Shown here: positions 40,799 through 51,648 of the stretch, in pieces
Numbering within the stretch: position 1 is the stretch's first letter
Layout: the number at the start of each line of letters is the position of its first letter
Position numbers and translations under genes: made by a program
NCBI GenBank assembly: GCA_037355855.1
Contig: CM074758.1
Location: 469,001-533,000 of the forward strand
Reading direction: 5' to 3'
DNA: 64,000 bases
Source of the DNA: Pseudo-nitzschia pungens
Lineage: Eukaryota; Bacillariophyta; Bacillariophyceae; Bacillariales; Bacillariaceae
The notes under the pieces: generated by a model
Database searches by the model: none
Told to the model about the DNA's origin: nothing
Seen by the model: only the letters and a program-made list of their open reading frames with translations

Positions 40799-43700
40799 AT
40801 GAAACTCTTCAAGAGCAGCAAGAAGAAGAACAAGGGAGCCCTCGCAACCGCAACCGCAACCGACCAACCCAAGAAGGGAAAGCAGTCCCTCTTTGGACGG
40901 GGCCTGTCGAAAAAGAAGCGACAGCAGCAGCAGCAACAGCAGAAGCAACAACAGAACCAACAACAGAACCAACACAATGACGATTCCGAGGACACGGAAA
41001 CGGCAACGGCGATCACCACGAAGCTGTCGCCCCGTAGCTGCGATGCTCTCTACGGCTACGGCGAAAGCAGCGGAAGTGGCAGCCAACCGTTCGAGGCTTG
41101 GCACTCCTGCGAAAATGAAAATGGAAATGGACAGTATTACAACAACAGCAACAACAACAACAACAACTACAAAGACGATGCCTCCGCCTCGTCATCGTCC
41201 CTGAGTTCGGTGAACGACGGCAATGAATCGGAAGACGAAAATGACAATTACGATTATAATGACAATGACAATTACAATTACAATGACAATTACAATGACA
41301 ATTACAATGACAGCAATGAATACGAGAAGGACATTGAAAATGAAACTAAAGTCGAACACGAACACCAACACCAACACGAAGCATCCGCTCTGCTGGAGGC
41401 AATCCTGGCGAGCCTCACGGAGCGGGAACACCTGGATTGGGCCGCAGAAGCCGCGGCCGAGGGAGGAACGGAACTCGAGAATGACCGATACAATAACTAT
41501 AACTATAACAAGAATAATAACAAGAATAACAAGAATACCGATGCCCAGCAACAGTGGCAGCCCCTCCTGCAGCAGACGGTGGACCGGATGGACGCGGAGC
41601 CCCACGATGCGAGGGTTCAGCACCCCGGAACGCGGATCGTCTACAAGCTGACACAGCGACTCTTGGAGCAACAACGACAGCAACAACGACAACGAATCAA
41701 ACGACGAACGCAAATGCAACAAAGTCGTGAAGGATCGAACCCATCCGCGGGGAACGACGACCGCTGCTGGTACCAGGAGGAAACCAACAACGACAACGAA
41801 CGGAACGATTCCAGTGCCCCGAGGTCGAGAACGATGTCATCATCGAGTCACCACCAGACTGCTGATGATGCTGGTGCTGATGCTGATGCTGATGCTGATG
41901 CTGCCTCCTTGTTGGACGCCGAAACGATCGACCTGCTGCTGGAGGCCCTCGACGCTGTCCTGCGGGCCATGGAGGAATTCCCCGACGACGAGGCACTCCT
42001 GGAGGACGCCTGTCTGGCGCTCGAGGTCCTGACGGCTCCCTCCGCGGTCTCGAACTCGGACGGATTCGATGCCCGGACGATCCAGCGGGTCCTCCAGGAA
42101 ATCCTCGCGGCCATGGAGGGATTTGCCGACAATCCGGTGGTGGTCGAGTCCTCGCTCGGGGTTCTGGTGCGCCTGTCTGCCTCGGACGACGAACTCCGTC
42201 CCAAGCTGGCCAGGTACGCCACCCGCTCCGTCCTGCACGGAATGAGGGAGCACCGGGAAAACGTCGAACTCTACACCAAGGGATGCAGGGCCCTGGCCAA
42301 TTTCACGAGGGACAATCCGATGGGACAACATTGGCTGGCCTGCAAGGAGGCGCTCGGACTCCGCATCGTTGCCGAGGGACTCCACGGCAGTGGCAGTCCG
42401 AGCTACAACAATTCCGACAACGATGGCAACCACCGGCACCGCCACCACCACCACCACCAGCAGCAGCCTCCGACCAACGAACACCAGGGTCCTGCAGAAC
42501 CTCAAGCTGAGGGCGGCGGCACTCACCGTCGTGAAGCACATGTCGACCCATCCCTCTCTCGAGGTCAAGGGAAAGATTGCCCTGGGAGGAGGAGCGGCCC
42601 GCATCGTGGATCGATTGCTAGAAGTGCTCCAACAAACCGGAAAGGACCTCGTCCACAACAATTACCTCGTCGAGTCCACCCATTCGGTCCACAACAGCAG
42701 CAACAACAACAACAACAACAACAACAAAAACAAGAAGAACGGAACTCACAATCACGATGATGATGACGACGACGATGATTGTTATTATAATTGTTATGAT
42801 GACGACGAAGACGACGACGAGGTCGGTCGTTCCCTGGCCATCTTGACGGACGCTCTGCAGACGCTCGGAAACCTCGCCGACATCGAATCGGTGGTCACCC
42901 TCGACGATCCCCGGTCCCCCCACCGACCGGTCCTCCACCGCGGCGCTGGTGCCACGGCGCAGGCGGGAGGAACCGCAGCCACCACCAATACGGCCGAGGA
43001 CATCCAGAAACAGCTCTCCAAGGCCGTCAAACCGGTCCTGGACACGATCCTACAGCACCCCAACCGGTCCGGGATACGCCTCGAGGGACTCTCCTGCCTC
43101 CAAAAATTCACGCTCGGACACGCCGACGCGATTGCCAACCACGGGGGGATCTCCACCCTCCTCAATGTTCTGGCGAGCGGCACTACTGGCAGCACTAGCA
43201 GCAGTGCCAGTGGCAGCGAGTCCGAGTCGAGGATCCACGAGCGAACACTCGCCTGTCTCACCGGCCTCCTCTCGCCCTCCTCCAACGCAAACGGCCTCGA
43301 TCTGGTGGCGTCGGTCGAAACGGAGGACGGACTCGACGCCATCTTTCGGACCGTTCGAAAACACCAATCCAGGCCGGACGTGATCGCCACCGCCTTTGAG
43401 GCCCTCTTCTTTCTCAGCTGCCGGGTCAGGGTCGTTCTGGCCAGCATCGTCGGGAGCTCGGCGCGCATCCGGGAGGGGGCGGAGGCGGAAGCGGCGCGGA
43501 CCCTCGAGGGACAGCTCTGCCTGGAAGAAAACGTATTTGTGCTGCTGGGAACCATGAAGCAGTACCTGCAGCTGCAGCGGCACGAGGACATTTGCCAGAC
43601 GGGACTCGGCGTCCTCGTCAACGTGCAGGCCTTTCGGTCGAAAAAGGCCGCGGAAGAGACGGAGGCTTTCGCGAGGCGCGCGGCCGAGAGCGCGGTCCGC

Positions 43701-44393
43701 CCCAATTCCTCCGCGCTGCACCAGAGTCCGACGGCAGCGAAACACCAACAACGCCAACGCCAACGCCAACTACAGCGCCAGCAAACCGCGCTGGCGGCAG
43801 ACGGCGGCATCAAGCTGGTCCTGGCGATCATGCGCCGCCACGGACTCGCCGTTGCCATCCAGGAATACGGGGTGGGACTCCTGGACACCATGCTGGTGGC
43901 CGGACACGAAGGCCCGCACGCCAAGGAATTCCGACGCGAATTCGCCGACGAGGAGGGCATCAGCACCGTTCTGGCGGCCATGATGATCCACCCGGACCAC
44001 GCGGCGATCCAGTCCTCCGGATGCGACGTCCTGATCAAGATGGTCCTCCCCGGGTCTCCCAACCGCTTCGATCTGCTGCTGGAGGAGGACCCGGAGGCGG
44101 TCGAAGCCTGCGCGAGATACAAGCGCTGCCTGGTGGAGGAGACGGACGCCACGGCCGTCCTCGAGGCGGCGCTGGAACGCTTTCCGACCCACCGGTATCT
44201 GCAGCACCGCGGGGAGGTCCTGCTGGGGGCGCTGGGGGCCCCGTCCCACCACCACCACCAAGCACGGACCCGGGTCGTCGTCGAGGCGGCACGCGAGGCG
44301 GTGCACTCGCACTCGTCCCGCCTGCTGTCCTCGACGGCGTCGCTGCTGGCGTCGGCATCCGCGTCGGCGGCGGCGGCGGCCTCGCGGGGGTGA
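40799..44393 (+). pseudogene. Armadillo/HEAT-type repeat protein gene with one apparent frameshift
   Basis: Frame 1 from ATG 40799 encodes a basic start (MKLFKSSKKKNKG), a long Gln/Asn/Asp-rich low-complexity region and helical repeats from about residue 365 (LLDAETIDLLLEALDAVL, VESSLGVLVRLSASDDELRPK, ENVELYTKGCRALANFTRDN). At about 42420-42500, in a (CAC)n(CAG)n stretch encoding poly-His/Gln, coding continuity moves one base to another frame. That frame begins RVLQNLKLRAAALTVVKHM and runs to 44393 with further armadillo-like helices (VRLEGLSCLQKFTL-like, DVIATAFEALFFLSC, ICQTGLGVLVNVQAF). The total is about 1190 residues. No phase-compatible GT-AG intron was found at the switch, so this is a sequencing indel, a real frameshift mutation or programmed slippage. 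Such repeats mediate protein binding; partners are unknown. Confidence 0.65.
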
Positions 44394-44520
44394 GAGACCG
44401 ACCCGAAGCGAAAGCGCAATCGCAAACCCCAAAAAAAAACAAAAAAAACGACACTGGCAAACACAAAAATTGTCACCGCCAACACCACCACCACCACTAA
44501 TACGACCCACAATGCTCTGA

Positions 44521-44572
44521 AACGAAACGAAACGAACGAAACGAAACGAAACGAAACGAAACGAAACGAAGA
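44521..44572. repeat. (CGAAA)n microsatellite
   Basis: About ten pentamers with one shortened unit, about 130 bp past the armadillo-type stop. The rest of the spacer to 45121 has a poly-C run near 44790 and a (TTGTTC)n-like tract near 44850-44900, and no gene. Confidence 0.88.
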
Positions 44573-45121
44573 AACGCAACGCTATGCTCTGAAGGAGAGA
44601 AAAGTCGTGGCGGCGTGCCGGTCACTCCGAGTTTTCGCGGGCTGGCCATGCCAGAGCGGGGCATTCTTGTATTTCGTGTAATAATAATAGTACTAATAAT
44701 ATGACGATGTTGAATATCCTTAAGAATGATAGATTCGTGTATTCCCACACATACGTATTCCCAGATATACTTGTATTTGCACTTTCTTCCCCCCCCCCCG
44801 AAAAAACAAAAGAAAATCGGTTCTCCAACACGACTCGAGTGCACCAGTGCTCTTGTTCTTGTTCCTGTTCTTGTTCCTGATCTTGGTTCTTCTTGTTCTT
44901 GCTGTCACCCAAAATCAATCATCCATCCGCAGAATTCGTCTTTTTTCTGCTACAGTACCAGGCATTTCGTATTGGTTGGATCGGTCTCACAACATCAATT
45001 TCCAAGCAGAAAAAAAAAGGATCGCAACTTTTCGAAGAGTACGATCGGCCTCACTATTTTGAATTCAATTACTATTATTTCACTGCAATATAATATAATA
45101 TAAAATACAATATCAAAAACA

Positions 45122-45979
45122 ATGGTGTTTTCAGGTCCAAACGGCTCGGGTGGAAATGCTTTCGAATCAAGCCAAGGAACCGTGCGAACCGTACATTTGA
45201 GTACGCTTCCTCCATCAGAGGTGAACAGGACATGCATTTCGTCCATTCAGCTCGAGTACGACACGGGCAAGAAATCAGAACGTTACGGCAAGGAAATAGA
45301 CAAAGCTTGCTTTCATGTCCCAGACGGAGACGCAATTGTCCGAGTCGAAGTAAGGTGTGGGTGGGGCACGGACGCTTTGAGATTCATCACTCGCAATGGT
45401 GTCGAATCTGTTTGGTTCGGTGGGACCGGAGGTTCAAAAATCAAGAAGTTTGTGGCACCAACAACACGGGGCCACGAATTGGTTGGCGTAAAAGGCCGAA
45501 GCGGAGCACATTTGGACAAGGTCGAACCTATTTGGGGCAAGACCCCAAAAGCAATTCGTGTGGTCTGTAAGCTCGAACCTCTCTTTGAGGTCGCCAGGTG
45601 TACTGGATTCCACCAATCAGAGACAATCAAGTACAGGGTCGGAACCAGCAGAAAGCAATATTCCAGTTCGCAAATTAGCAAGTTTGCGGCTCAGGCAGAG
45701 GCCAAGGTCAATTGGGGCACGCCTGGGCAGGCCTCTGCCGGGGCAAGTGTCAATTCCGAGATGCAAAGCGGCTTCCAGTCGGCCTTCCAGGCAACCTCAG
45801 AAGAACACGAGTATACCAGAACAATGAAAGTCGACGCACGCGAACGCGGTGTGTATTTGTACCGAGGCGTGAACGTCATTACATTGAACAACGGTCAAAC
45901 AATCACAATGAAAGGTGTTAGTATTATTGGCAGTCCCACTCCTCTCGTACACCCGGTCAGGAAGTTTGAATTGGCTTAG
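45122..45979 (+). CDS. Jacalin-like lectin protein with beta-rich C-terminal module
   Basis: 285 residues from ATG 45122, single exon. Residues about 20-150 have the jacalin-like beta-prism pattern: SIQLEYDTGK, VRVEVRCGWGTDALRFITRNG, FGGTGG, and HELVGVKGRSGAHLDKVEPIW near the end. These suggest carbohydrate binding; the last string corresponds to the conserved GF.GRSG..LD segment. Residues about 165-285 are alternating polar/small residues (YSSSQISKFAAQAEAKVNW, ASAGASVNSEMQSG) followed by two strands (RGVYLYRGVNVITL, TITMKGVSIIG). This arrangement, lectin plus amphipathic beta module, resembles aerolysin-type beta-pore-forming proteins, but the similarity is only by pattern and I am not certain. 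No signal peptide or membrane helix is visible. AT-rich upstream with an ATAATATAATATAAA stretch near 45090 could serve as a promoter. Confidence 0.7.
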   Translation: MVFSGPNGSGGNAFESSQGTVRTVHLSTLPPSEVNRTCISSIQLEYDTGKKSERYGKEIDKACFHVPDGDAIVRVEVRCGWGTDALRFITRNGVESVWFGGTGGSKIKKFVAPTTRGHELVGVKGRSGAHLDKVEPIWGKTPKAIRVVCKLEPLFEVARCTGFHQSETIKYRVGTSRKQYSSSQISKFAAQAEAKVNWGTPGQASAGASVNSEMQSGFQSAFQATSEEHEYTRTMKVDARERGVYLYRGVNVITLNNGQTITMKGVSIIGSPTPLVHPVRKFELA

Positions 45980-46585
45980 AGGGTAAGGCACGGCGCACAC
46001 TGACCTACATATATACATTATATAGGGCAAGGCACCGACGGCACACATTGATTTGTGTTTTTTGTGTTGGTAGAAGTGGTTTCGTTTGGTACGAAAAACA
46101 ACTTGGTGTATCTGACTCACTCCTCGCAGAAGTCACTCGCATCGACTAGATTCCATTCGTCGCTAGCTTCTTGGCACTCTAAATATTGCTGGGTTCCATG
46201 CCCTAATACTACACAAGGATACTTTAAGTCGGGATCACCACGTGCTCTCTACTACGATATTAAACTTTAACAGTTAGCATGAAAACAACTAACAAATCGA
46301 TCCTATTTGAAAGGCGTCCTGTTACAATCTTTTGCAACTTCGCTTCTTCCGTGGATGTTAATTTCGATACACTACTATTACTACTACTTGTACATATCCT
46401 GTTGCCACACAGCATTGGAATCCAATCCAATTGGAATCCAATTTCCAATCTCGCAATCTCGGAATTTCCGATGTCACAATTCCGTGAATGAATACATGAA
46501 TGAATCTATCCATTCGTTTTCTATTCGGTTTGGTTTGGTACGGTTCGGTTCGGTTCAGCTCAGCTAGATTCGGTTCTATGTTCGT
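45980..46585. other. Intergenic between lectin and SLATT-like genes
   Basis: Convergent gene ends. Contains a repeated GGTAAGGCACGG(C) / GGCAAGGCACCGACGGC string (45983, 46025) and a GGTTCGGTTCGGTT tract near 46540. No gene. Confidence 0.5.
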
Positions 46586-47916
46586 CTATGGAGAAAACAG
46601 CGAGGGGTAGGACGACATGAGCTTGCTCTCCCGGATGGCCGCCAGCTTGCGTTCCTCGTCGATGATGGCGCGAACCTCTCGGTCGTCCTTGGTCCACGAT
46701 AGGCCCTTGCGGTCCTGCTCGGACGCAACGCGGTCAAAGACCTGCTGGGGGATGGTCTGGAACGAAAATAGTAATCCCACCAACGTAATTGGAAATCAGA
46801 AATTGTTTCAGACTACATGCAAGTCAAGGATCACGACAACAACGACGATTGCTGCTTCGAAACGAAAGAAAACGCTGTGCAAGACAAGACACGACACGAC
46901 ACGACACGACACGACAATCCACTTCACTCCACTCCACTCCACTCCACTCTACTTTACTCCATTTTGCTCCATCTCTATTCCACGTTCCATCTCCACATGC
47001 ATGATACGATTTTCTTCCAACGTTCCAACGCACGTACCGGCGACTCCTCCAGAACCTCTTCGTACGACCGGATCCAGGCCTCGAGCCTTGTCCGGTCCAC
47101 CTTGTGCTCGGCGTAGAGGGGCTTGTCCCCCACAATGCTCTCCAGCTGAAAGCGCAGCACCGAGTACTCCCGGTAGGCCCGCAGGTGGCGCTCCCCCCTC
47201 TGGCCGTAGTACAGCGTCCGGGTGATGCCCTGCAGGACCGTGTTGCACGCGGCGATCGTCCCGGCCAGGACCGCCAGGATCTGGGACCATGCCGAGGCGC
47301 CGGCTGTGCTGATGCTGATGCTGCTGTTGCTGCTGATGGTGCTGGTAGAAGCTTCGAGTTCCGTGGCGAGTTCATCCCCGGTGGCGGAGGCGAGCGGCGT
47401 CAGAGACACAAAAATCGCGGACGAGGTCAGGGCCGTCAACACCACCGATAGCGTGCTCAGGTGCGCGTCCCGCGCCAAAAAGTCGCTCGCGAGGCGGTTG
47501 TGGCAGCTCTGCCGGACGATCAGGCCCCGGTACCATTTCTTGATGGGTTTCGAAACGCCAACGATGGGACCCATTGTGATCATGGAATCCCGGTGGTGAT
47601 TTGTGGGCCGTTTTGGATATTGTACAGGTTGTTGTTGATGTTGTAGTTGTTGTTGTTTTTGTTGTACTTGTTGTTGTTGTTTTGGTTTCCGTTCTGGTTG
47701 GCTTCGATGGACTCTTCCACCGCCGCTGCTCTGATCATCGCGGTGGCTTCCGTTGTCGCTGTCGTTGTCGTTGCCGTTGCCATTGTCGCTGTCATTCTCG
47801 TGGTAGACGTCCTCGTCGCTCTGCTGAAAGACCTGCCACCATGGAGTTCCGCTTCGGCGAGAACCATGGTTCGGTCTGGGCATCGGAAACAGCAGTCGGG
47901 TGTGTTCGTCGCTCAT
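46586..47916 (-). CDS. SLATT-like two-TM protein, two exons
   Basis: Exon 1 47916-47038 (293 codons) and exon 2 46756-46586 give 349 residues. The intron (46757-47037) has donor GTACGTG and acceptor GTTCCAG, phase 0, joining VLEESP to TIPQQVFDRVAS. ATG 47916 is the first in frame. Residues 1-115 are disordered (Asp/Asn-rich, poly-Gln). From about 126 the layout is KKWYRGLIVRQSCHNRLASD, TM1 (154-176), a Ser/Thr loop, TM2 (208-230), then GQRGERHLRAYREYSVLRFQLES and an amphipathic C-terminus. Two TM helices followed by a H...A..EYS.LR helix match the SLATT domain, described as a membrane effector associated with nucleotide-second-messenger systems in prokaryotes and also found in eukaryotes. No nucleotide cyclase, SMODS or SLOG gene is adjacent. 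Function here is inferred only from fold resemblance. Confidence 0.68.
46885..46916. repeat. (CGACA)n microsatellite inside the SLATT-like intron
   Basis: About six pentamers, followed by a (CCACT)n tract at 46923-46960. Both lie within the intron 46757-47037. Confidence 0.88.
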
Positions 47917-49725
47917 GATCAATTGGGTTGAAAAGGAACGGATACGTGTACAAGTACGTGATTTCGAAGGGTGTCCTGTATGCCGAATCTCCGAGTTCGT
48001 TTTTTGGGTTCCCGTACCGGTATGTACGGTATTGTATATTGTACCGGTATTGGTTGTTCGCGTTGTGAATTCTTGGGTGGTGGCGGATCGGCAACGAATG
48101 GAATATAGATTTCCTTTTGCACCGTTACAGCAGCAAACGAACAAACACTAAACGGAGTCGAAGTATCGAGCGTTATTTTGTATGCGTTGATGAGAATGTT
48201 TGGACCGTTAGTGCCCGTAAAAGAAGTATCCTTGGAATCGTAAGATTACGTTACTGAGAAAAAGTTCACGTGTCGAAAATACCGTACCTTCCGCATGAAC
48301 GGGGCGTGTGAGTTGATACGACTAGAGATAACCTTAGTGCTCACTGTTTCCCGAGTTCTTCCAGACCGTACGGTACCGTACGAGTATTACCGTACGTCCA
48401 AGATGCCTGGTTGGTAGTAATTAGTCGTGATATCACTAAGACCTTAGTTGTAAATTAGAACAGTATTTTGTTGAGAGAATCCTGTACGTAAATTACGGTA
48501 ACTTACTATTTTGACGGGACCTGGGTGTGTCAGCAGCAACTTGAAACTCAAAAAAAGGCGCCATTTCTTTTTCTTTTCTACCGTACTACTAACTCATTAA
48601 ATGCGTAGGCTTATTTCAATATTACACGGGTACGTCAGAAAGTCACACAAGTCTTGTTGGAAGCAATTCATTGGATGACATTTCAACGTCCACGCATTCT
48701 CACGCAAGAACTACGAGTAAGGTTACTGGTAAGCAAATACGAAGTAATGCGTGTTGTAGGATTTTGTTGATTTTGATTCGATGATTGATTCGATTGATTC
48801 ATTCATCCATTCATTTACTGTACGAAGTAAAAGAGGACGAAGTAACTTACTCGTATTACGATTACGGTATTTATTAACCCTGTTGATAGCGCTTAAAAAT
48901 GAGTCCTACCGAACCAATCACGGGTAAGAAGAATTATTTCTAGCGATTGTTTTTATCCTTCGGAATATAGCTCGATCCCACCGGAGGAATCTACAACTGA
49001 ATAGGCATAGGTGTCCGAGATTTCGGGCTATGTTTGTCCAAATCCCGGTCACAAAACTTATCGGTCTGGTTGAAGAACTAAAATTCTTTCCCCGCACCCG
49101 GACTGTTCGCATCGTCGGAACAATGGAAGAGTCGGAACATAAGTAATAATATATGTGTTTTGTGTTCTTGTGTTACAGGAACAATTGAAGTGGGTCCGCG
49201 AGACAGTTTTCGAATCTATAGCCGCGTTAGACTAGCTATTGCTGTTGTGGTTCGAGTGGGAGGCAATGACCATCATCAGCATGCGAATGAACACTAAGTG
49301 TGCTATGGTTTGACGGAAGATGCGAAAGTTTGGCAACCGTCCGATTGTCTCTCGTGATATGTGTTGCAGTTACTGGCAATACTCGTTGCGTTCGATGGAT
49401 TGTTGTCAATAATACTGTAGTATGATGATATGAATTATTGCGTTCTCTATTAGTAGTTTATGCGTTCTATTCTTTATGTTGTATTGTCGTACTCGATGAT
49501 TGTAGTTGGAGGAGGGGTGTTTGTTCCACGATGAACAAGCCCGAGTAAAAATGACAGCCGACGTCTCGGAGTCATGGCAGTCTGGGTGATAAACAAATAA
49601 TACTTGTGACACTGTGGTATGGTTCTGTTGCCATGCGTTTCTCGTCGCGAAGGAATGAATCTTGCGAGTGGTTGGCTGGGTTGTTCCACGGCGAACAACG
49701 TTCGGGCTTGTGTTGTGCTGGTTGG
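47917..49725. other. Intergenic, no gene supported
   Basis: 1.8 kb upstream of the SLATT-like gene. Contains GTAAGGTTAC at 48717, many GTACGG/CCGTAC words at 48280-48410 and a GATTGATTCGATTGATTC tract near 48780. Open frames are short and unsupported. Confidence 0.5.
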
Positions 49726-51648
49726 TTACATCGAAGGCGTCCGGGCTACGCCCCGTTCCATCCGTTTCTTGGGTGGCTGTTCCTTTGGCGGATTGTACGA
49801 GGGCCGCCGGGGCTTTCGGCTTCGCGGCTGCCGTTGCTGTTGCTGCGATTGCGGTTGCTGCTCCTGTTGTTGCTGTTGCTCATGCTGTTGCTCCGTTAGC
49901 AACGGTTGCGGTTGGGTCTCGGACACGGAAACGGCGGGAGTAGATGACTTTGGTGGATTGTAGGAGTGCCGGCGTGGCTTCCTGGGTCGCTGTTGCTGTT
50001 GCTCCTGCAGTGGCTGTTGCTGTTCCTTCGGCGGCTCCAGTTGCGGGTCTGGCTCGGAAAGGAGCTCAGAAATAAGGGGGGCTGGAACAGTGGACGGTGG
50101 ATTGTGGGAATGCCGGCGTGGCTTCCTGGATCGCTGTTGCTGCTGCTGTAACTGCGGTGGTTCGGGTTGCGGTTCTGGCTCGGAAATGAGCTCGGACATG
50201 AGCTCAGAAAGGAGGGGAGCGGATGACTTTGGCGGATTGTAGGAGTGCCTACGGGGCTTTTCACGTCGCTGCTGCGTTTGCGGCTTCAGTTGCTGCTGCT
50301 CCTCGTGCTCCTCTTCCTCCGGCTCAGAAATGAGGGGAAGTGGCGATTTTGGTGGATTGTACGAGTGTCGACGGGGCTTTCCACGTCGCTGCTGCTCTAC
50401 CTCCTGCTGCACCGGCTGCACCTGATGCTGCTGTTGCTCATCCTCATCCTCTGGCTCAGAAACAATGGAAAGGGGCGACTTTGGTGGATTGTACGAGTGC
50501 CGACGGGGCTTTCCGCGTCGCTGCCCCGGCTGATCTGGTTGCGGTTGTGGCTCTGGTTCCGGCTGCCGCCTACAAGCAGGGGGAGTGGACGAGGCCCTGG
50601 ATCTGGACTTGGATTTGGACTTGGCCCTGGCCTTGGCGCGTTCCCAAAAGGAGGCCGACCGGGACAAACCGCTGGGCGGCGAGGAAGCATTCTGAAATCG
50701 TGTCCCCTGAATTATTTCGGCAATGCTCGCGTCCTTGATCCCGCGACGAGCGGCGAGGCGCCGGCTCTGCTTGGACGACTCCTTGTACACCTTGGCAAGG
50801 ATGTCCGAATCGAATGTGCCGTATTCCTTCTGCATGTACTGTTCCAGGAAAACGGCATCCGCCGCCCGTGAACGCGGCAGGTAGCACTCGTCGGGGTTCA
50901 TAAAGCGCTCGAGACCCCGCGTGCAATACCTTCGGCCGGTCGAGATCGAGACCCCTTGGTTGTCCACGTTGTGGAGGACCTTGTAGATGCTGTTCTTGAT
51001 TTCGGCCTGCTCGTCGCCTTGAAACCACAGCGGGGACCGGTCGTTGTTGATGAGCGACTTGGCCGATCGGACCTCGCGAACAGTGACTTCCTCGTTGAAG
51101 TGGATCGAACGGAGCTTGCGAACCGGCTCGGACTGACCCGGGAGTAGCACCTCGATGAAGCTCCCGAAGGCGGTGCGCTTTCGCTGCGAGGAGGAGGTGT
51201 TGGTGGTTTCCTTCTTCTTTATGGAACTTGCTCTTGGCTTACGGTTTGGGTCAAAGGGAGATGTGCTCGACCTGCTGTGATCTCGCCGTCTGCCTCTCCG
51301 AGACTTTTTGGTACGTGTAGATGATCGGGATGAGTTTCCGCTATCAGTAGATGAAGTAGTGGATGATGAGAACTCTGTTGGAGCGGTAGACGCGGTCTGC
51401 AAGCTCGTCGACGATTCTTGACCAATCGAGAGCAACGTTGAACCATCATCTTCGACGGGTCTGCGCCTGTCCTTCCGTCGTTTTTTTCCTTTCTTGCTCG
51501 ACATAGTTGGTGAACCCTTTGCGAGGTAGGAACTCAAGCCACGATCGGATTTCATCCTAGAGATCGCCATGATATTCCCCTTTCTATTCTTGCTATCACT
51601 ACGATTCAACGTAGGTAATTCTTCGTGGTGAGAGATGATGTTTTGCAT
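49726..51648 (-). CDS. Diatom-type protein with conserved core and RRHSYNPPK repeats
   Basis: 640 residues from ATG 51648, single exon. N-terminal 150 residues are Ser/Arg/Lys-rich and disordered. The core, about 165-320 (FGSFIEVLLPGQSEPVRKLRSIHFNEEVTVREV, split by design here into HFNEEVTVREV, DRSPLWFQGDEQAEIKNSIY, RRYCTRGLERFM, AVFLEQYMQKEYG), resembles an uncharacterised family I recall from diatoms, in which a V-REI string, a W(Y/F)...E..IK helix and a C.RGLE string are kept. The C-terminal half contains six copies of R-x-KPRR(H/P)S(Y/H)NPPK-type repeats separated by Gln/Pro/Glu-rich linkers of 25-45 residues. RRHS is a basophilic-kinase-like phosphosite. The basic composition suggests nuclear or nucleic-acid association, but function is unknown. 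The plus strand is also open across the repeats, as expected from the composition. Confidence 0.72.
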   Translation of the reverse strand: MQNIISHHEELPTLNRSDSKNRKGNIMAISRMKSDRGLSSYLAKGSPTMSSKKGKKRRKDRRRPVEDDGSTLLSIGQESSTSLQTASTAPTEFSSSTTSSTDSGNSSRSSTRTKKSRRGRRRDHSRSSTSPFDPNRKPRASSIKKKETTNTSSSQRKRTAFGSFIEVLLPGQSEPVRKLRSIHFNEEVTVREVRSAKSLINNDRSPLWFQGDEQAEIKNSIYKVLHNVDNQGVSISTGRRYCTRGLERFMNPDECYLPRSRAADAVFLEQYMQKEYGTFDSDILAKVYKESSKQSRRLAARRGIKDASIAEIIQGTRFQNASSPPSGLSRSASFWERAKARAKSKSKSRSRASSTPPACRRQPEPEPQPQPDQPGQRRGKPRRHSYNPPKSPLSIVSEPEDEDEQQQHQVQPVQQEVEQQRRGKPRRHSYNPPKSPLPLISEPEEEEHEEQQQLKPQTQQRREKPRRHSYNPPKSSAPLLSELMSELISEPEPQPEPPQLQQQQQRSRKPRRHSHNPPSTVPAPLISELLSEPDPQLEPPKEQQQPLQEQQQQRPRKPRRHSYNPPKSSTPAVSVSETQPQPLLTEQQHEQQQQQEQQPQSQQQQRQPRSRKPRRPSYNPPKEQPPKKRMERGVARTPSM

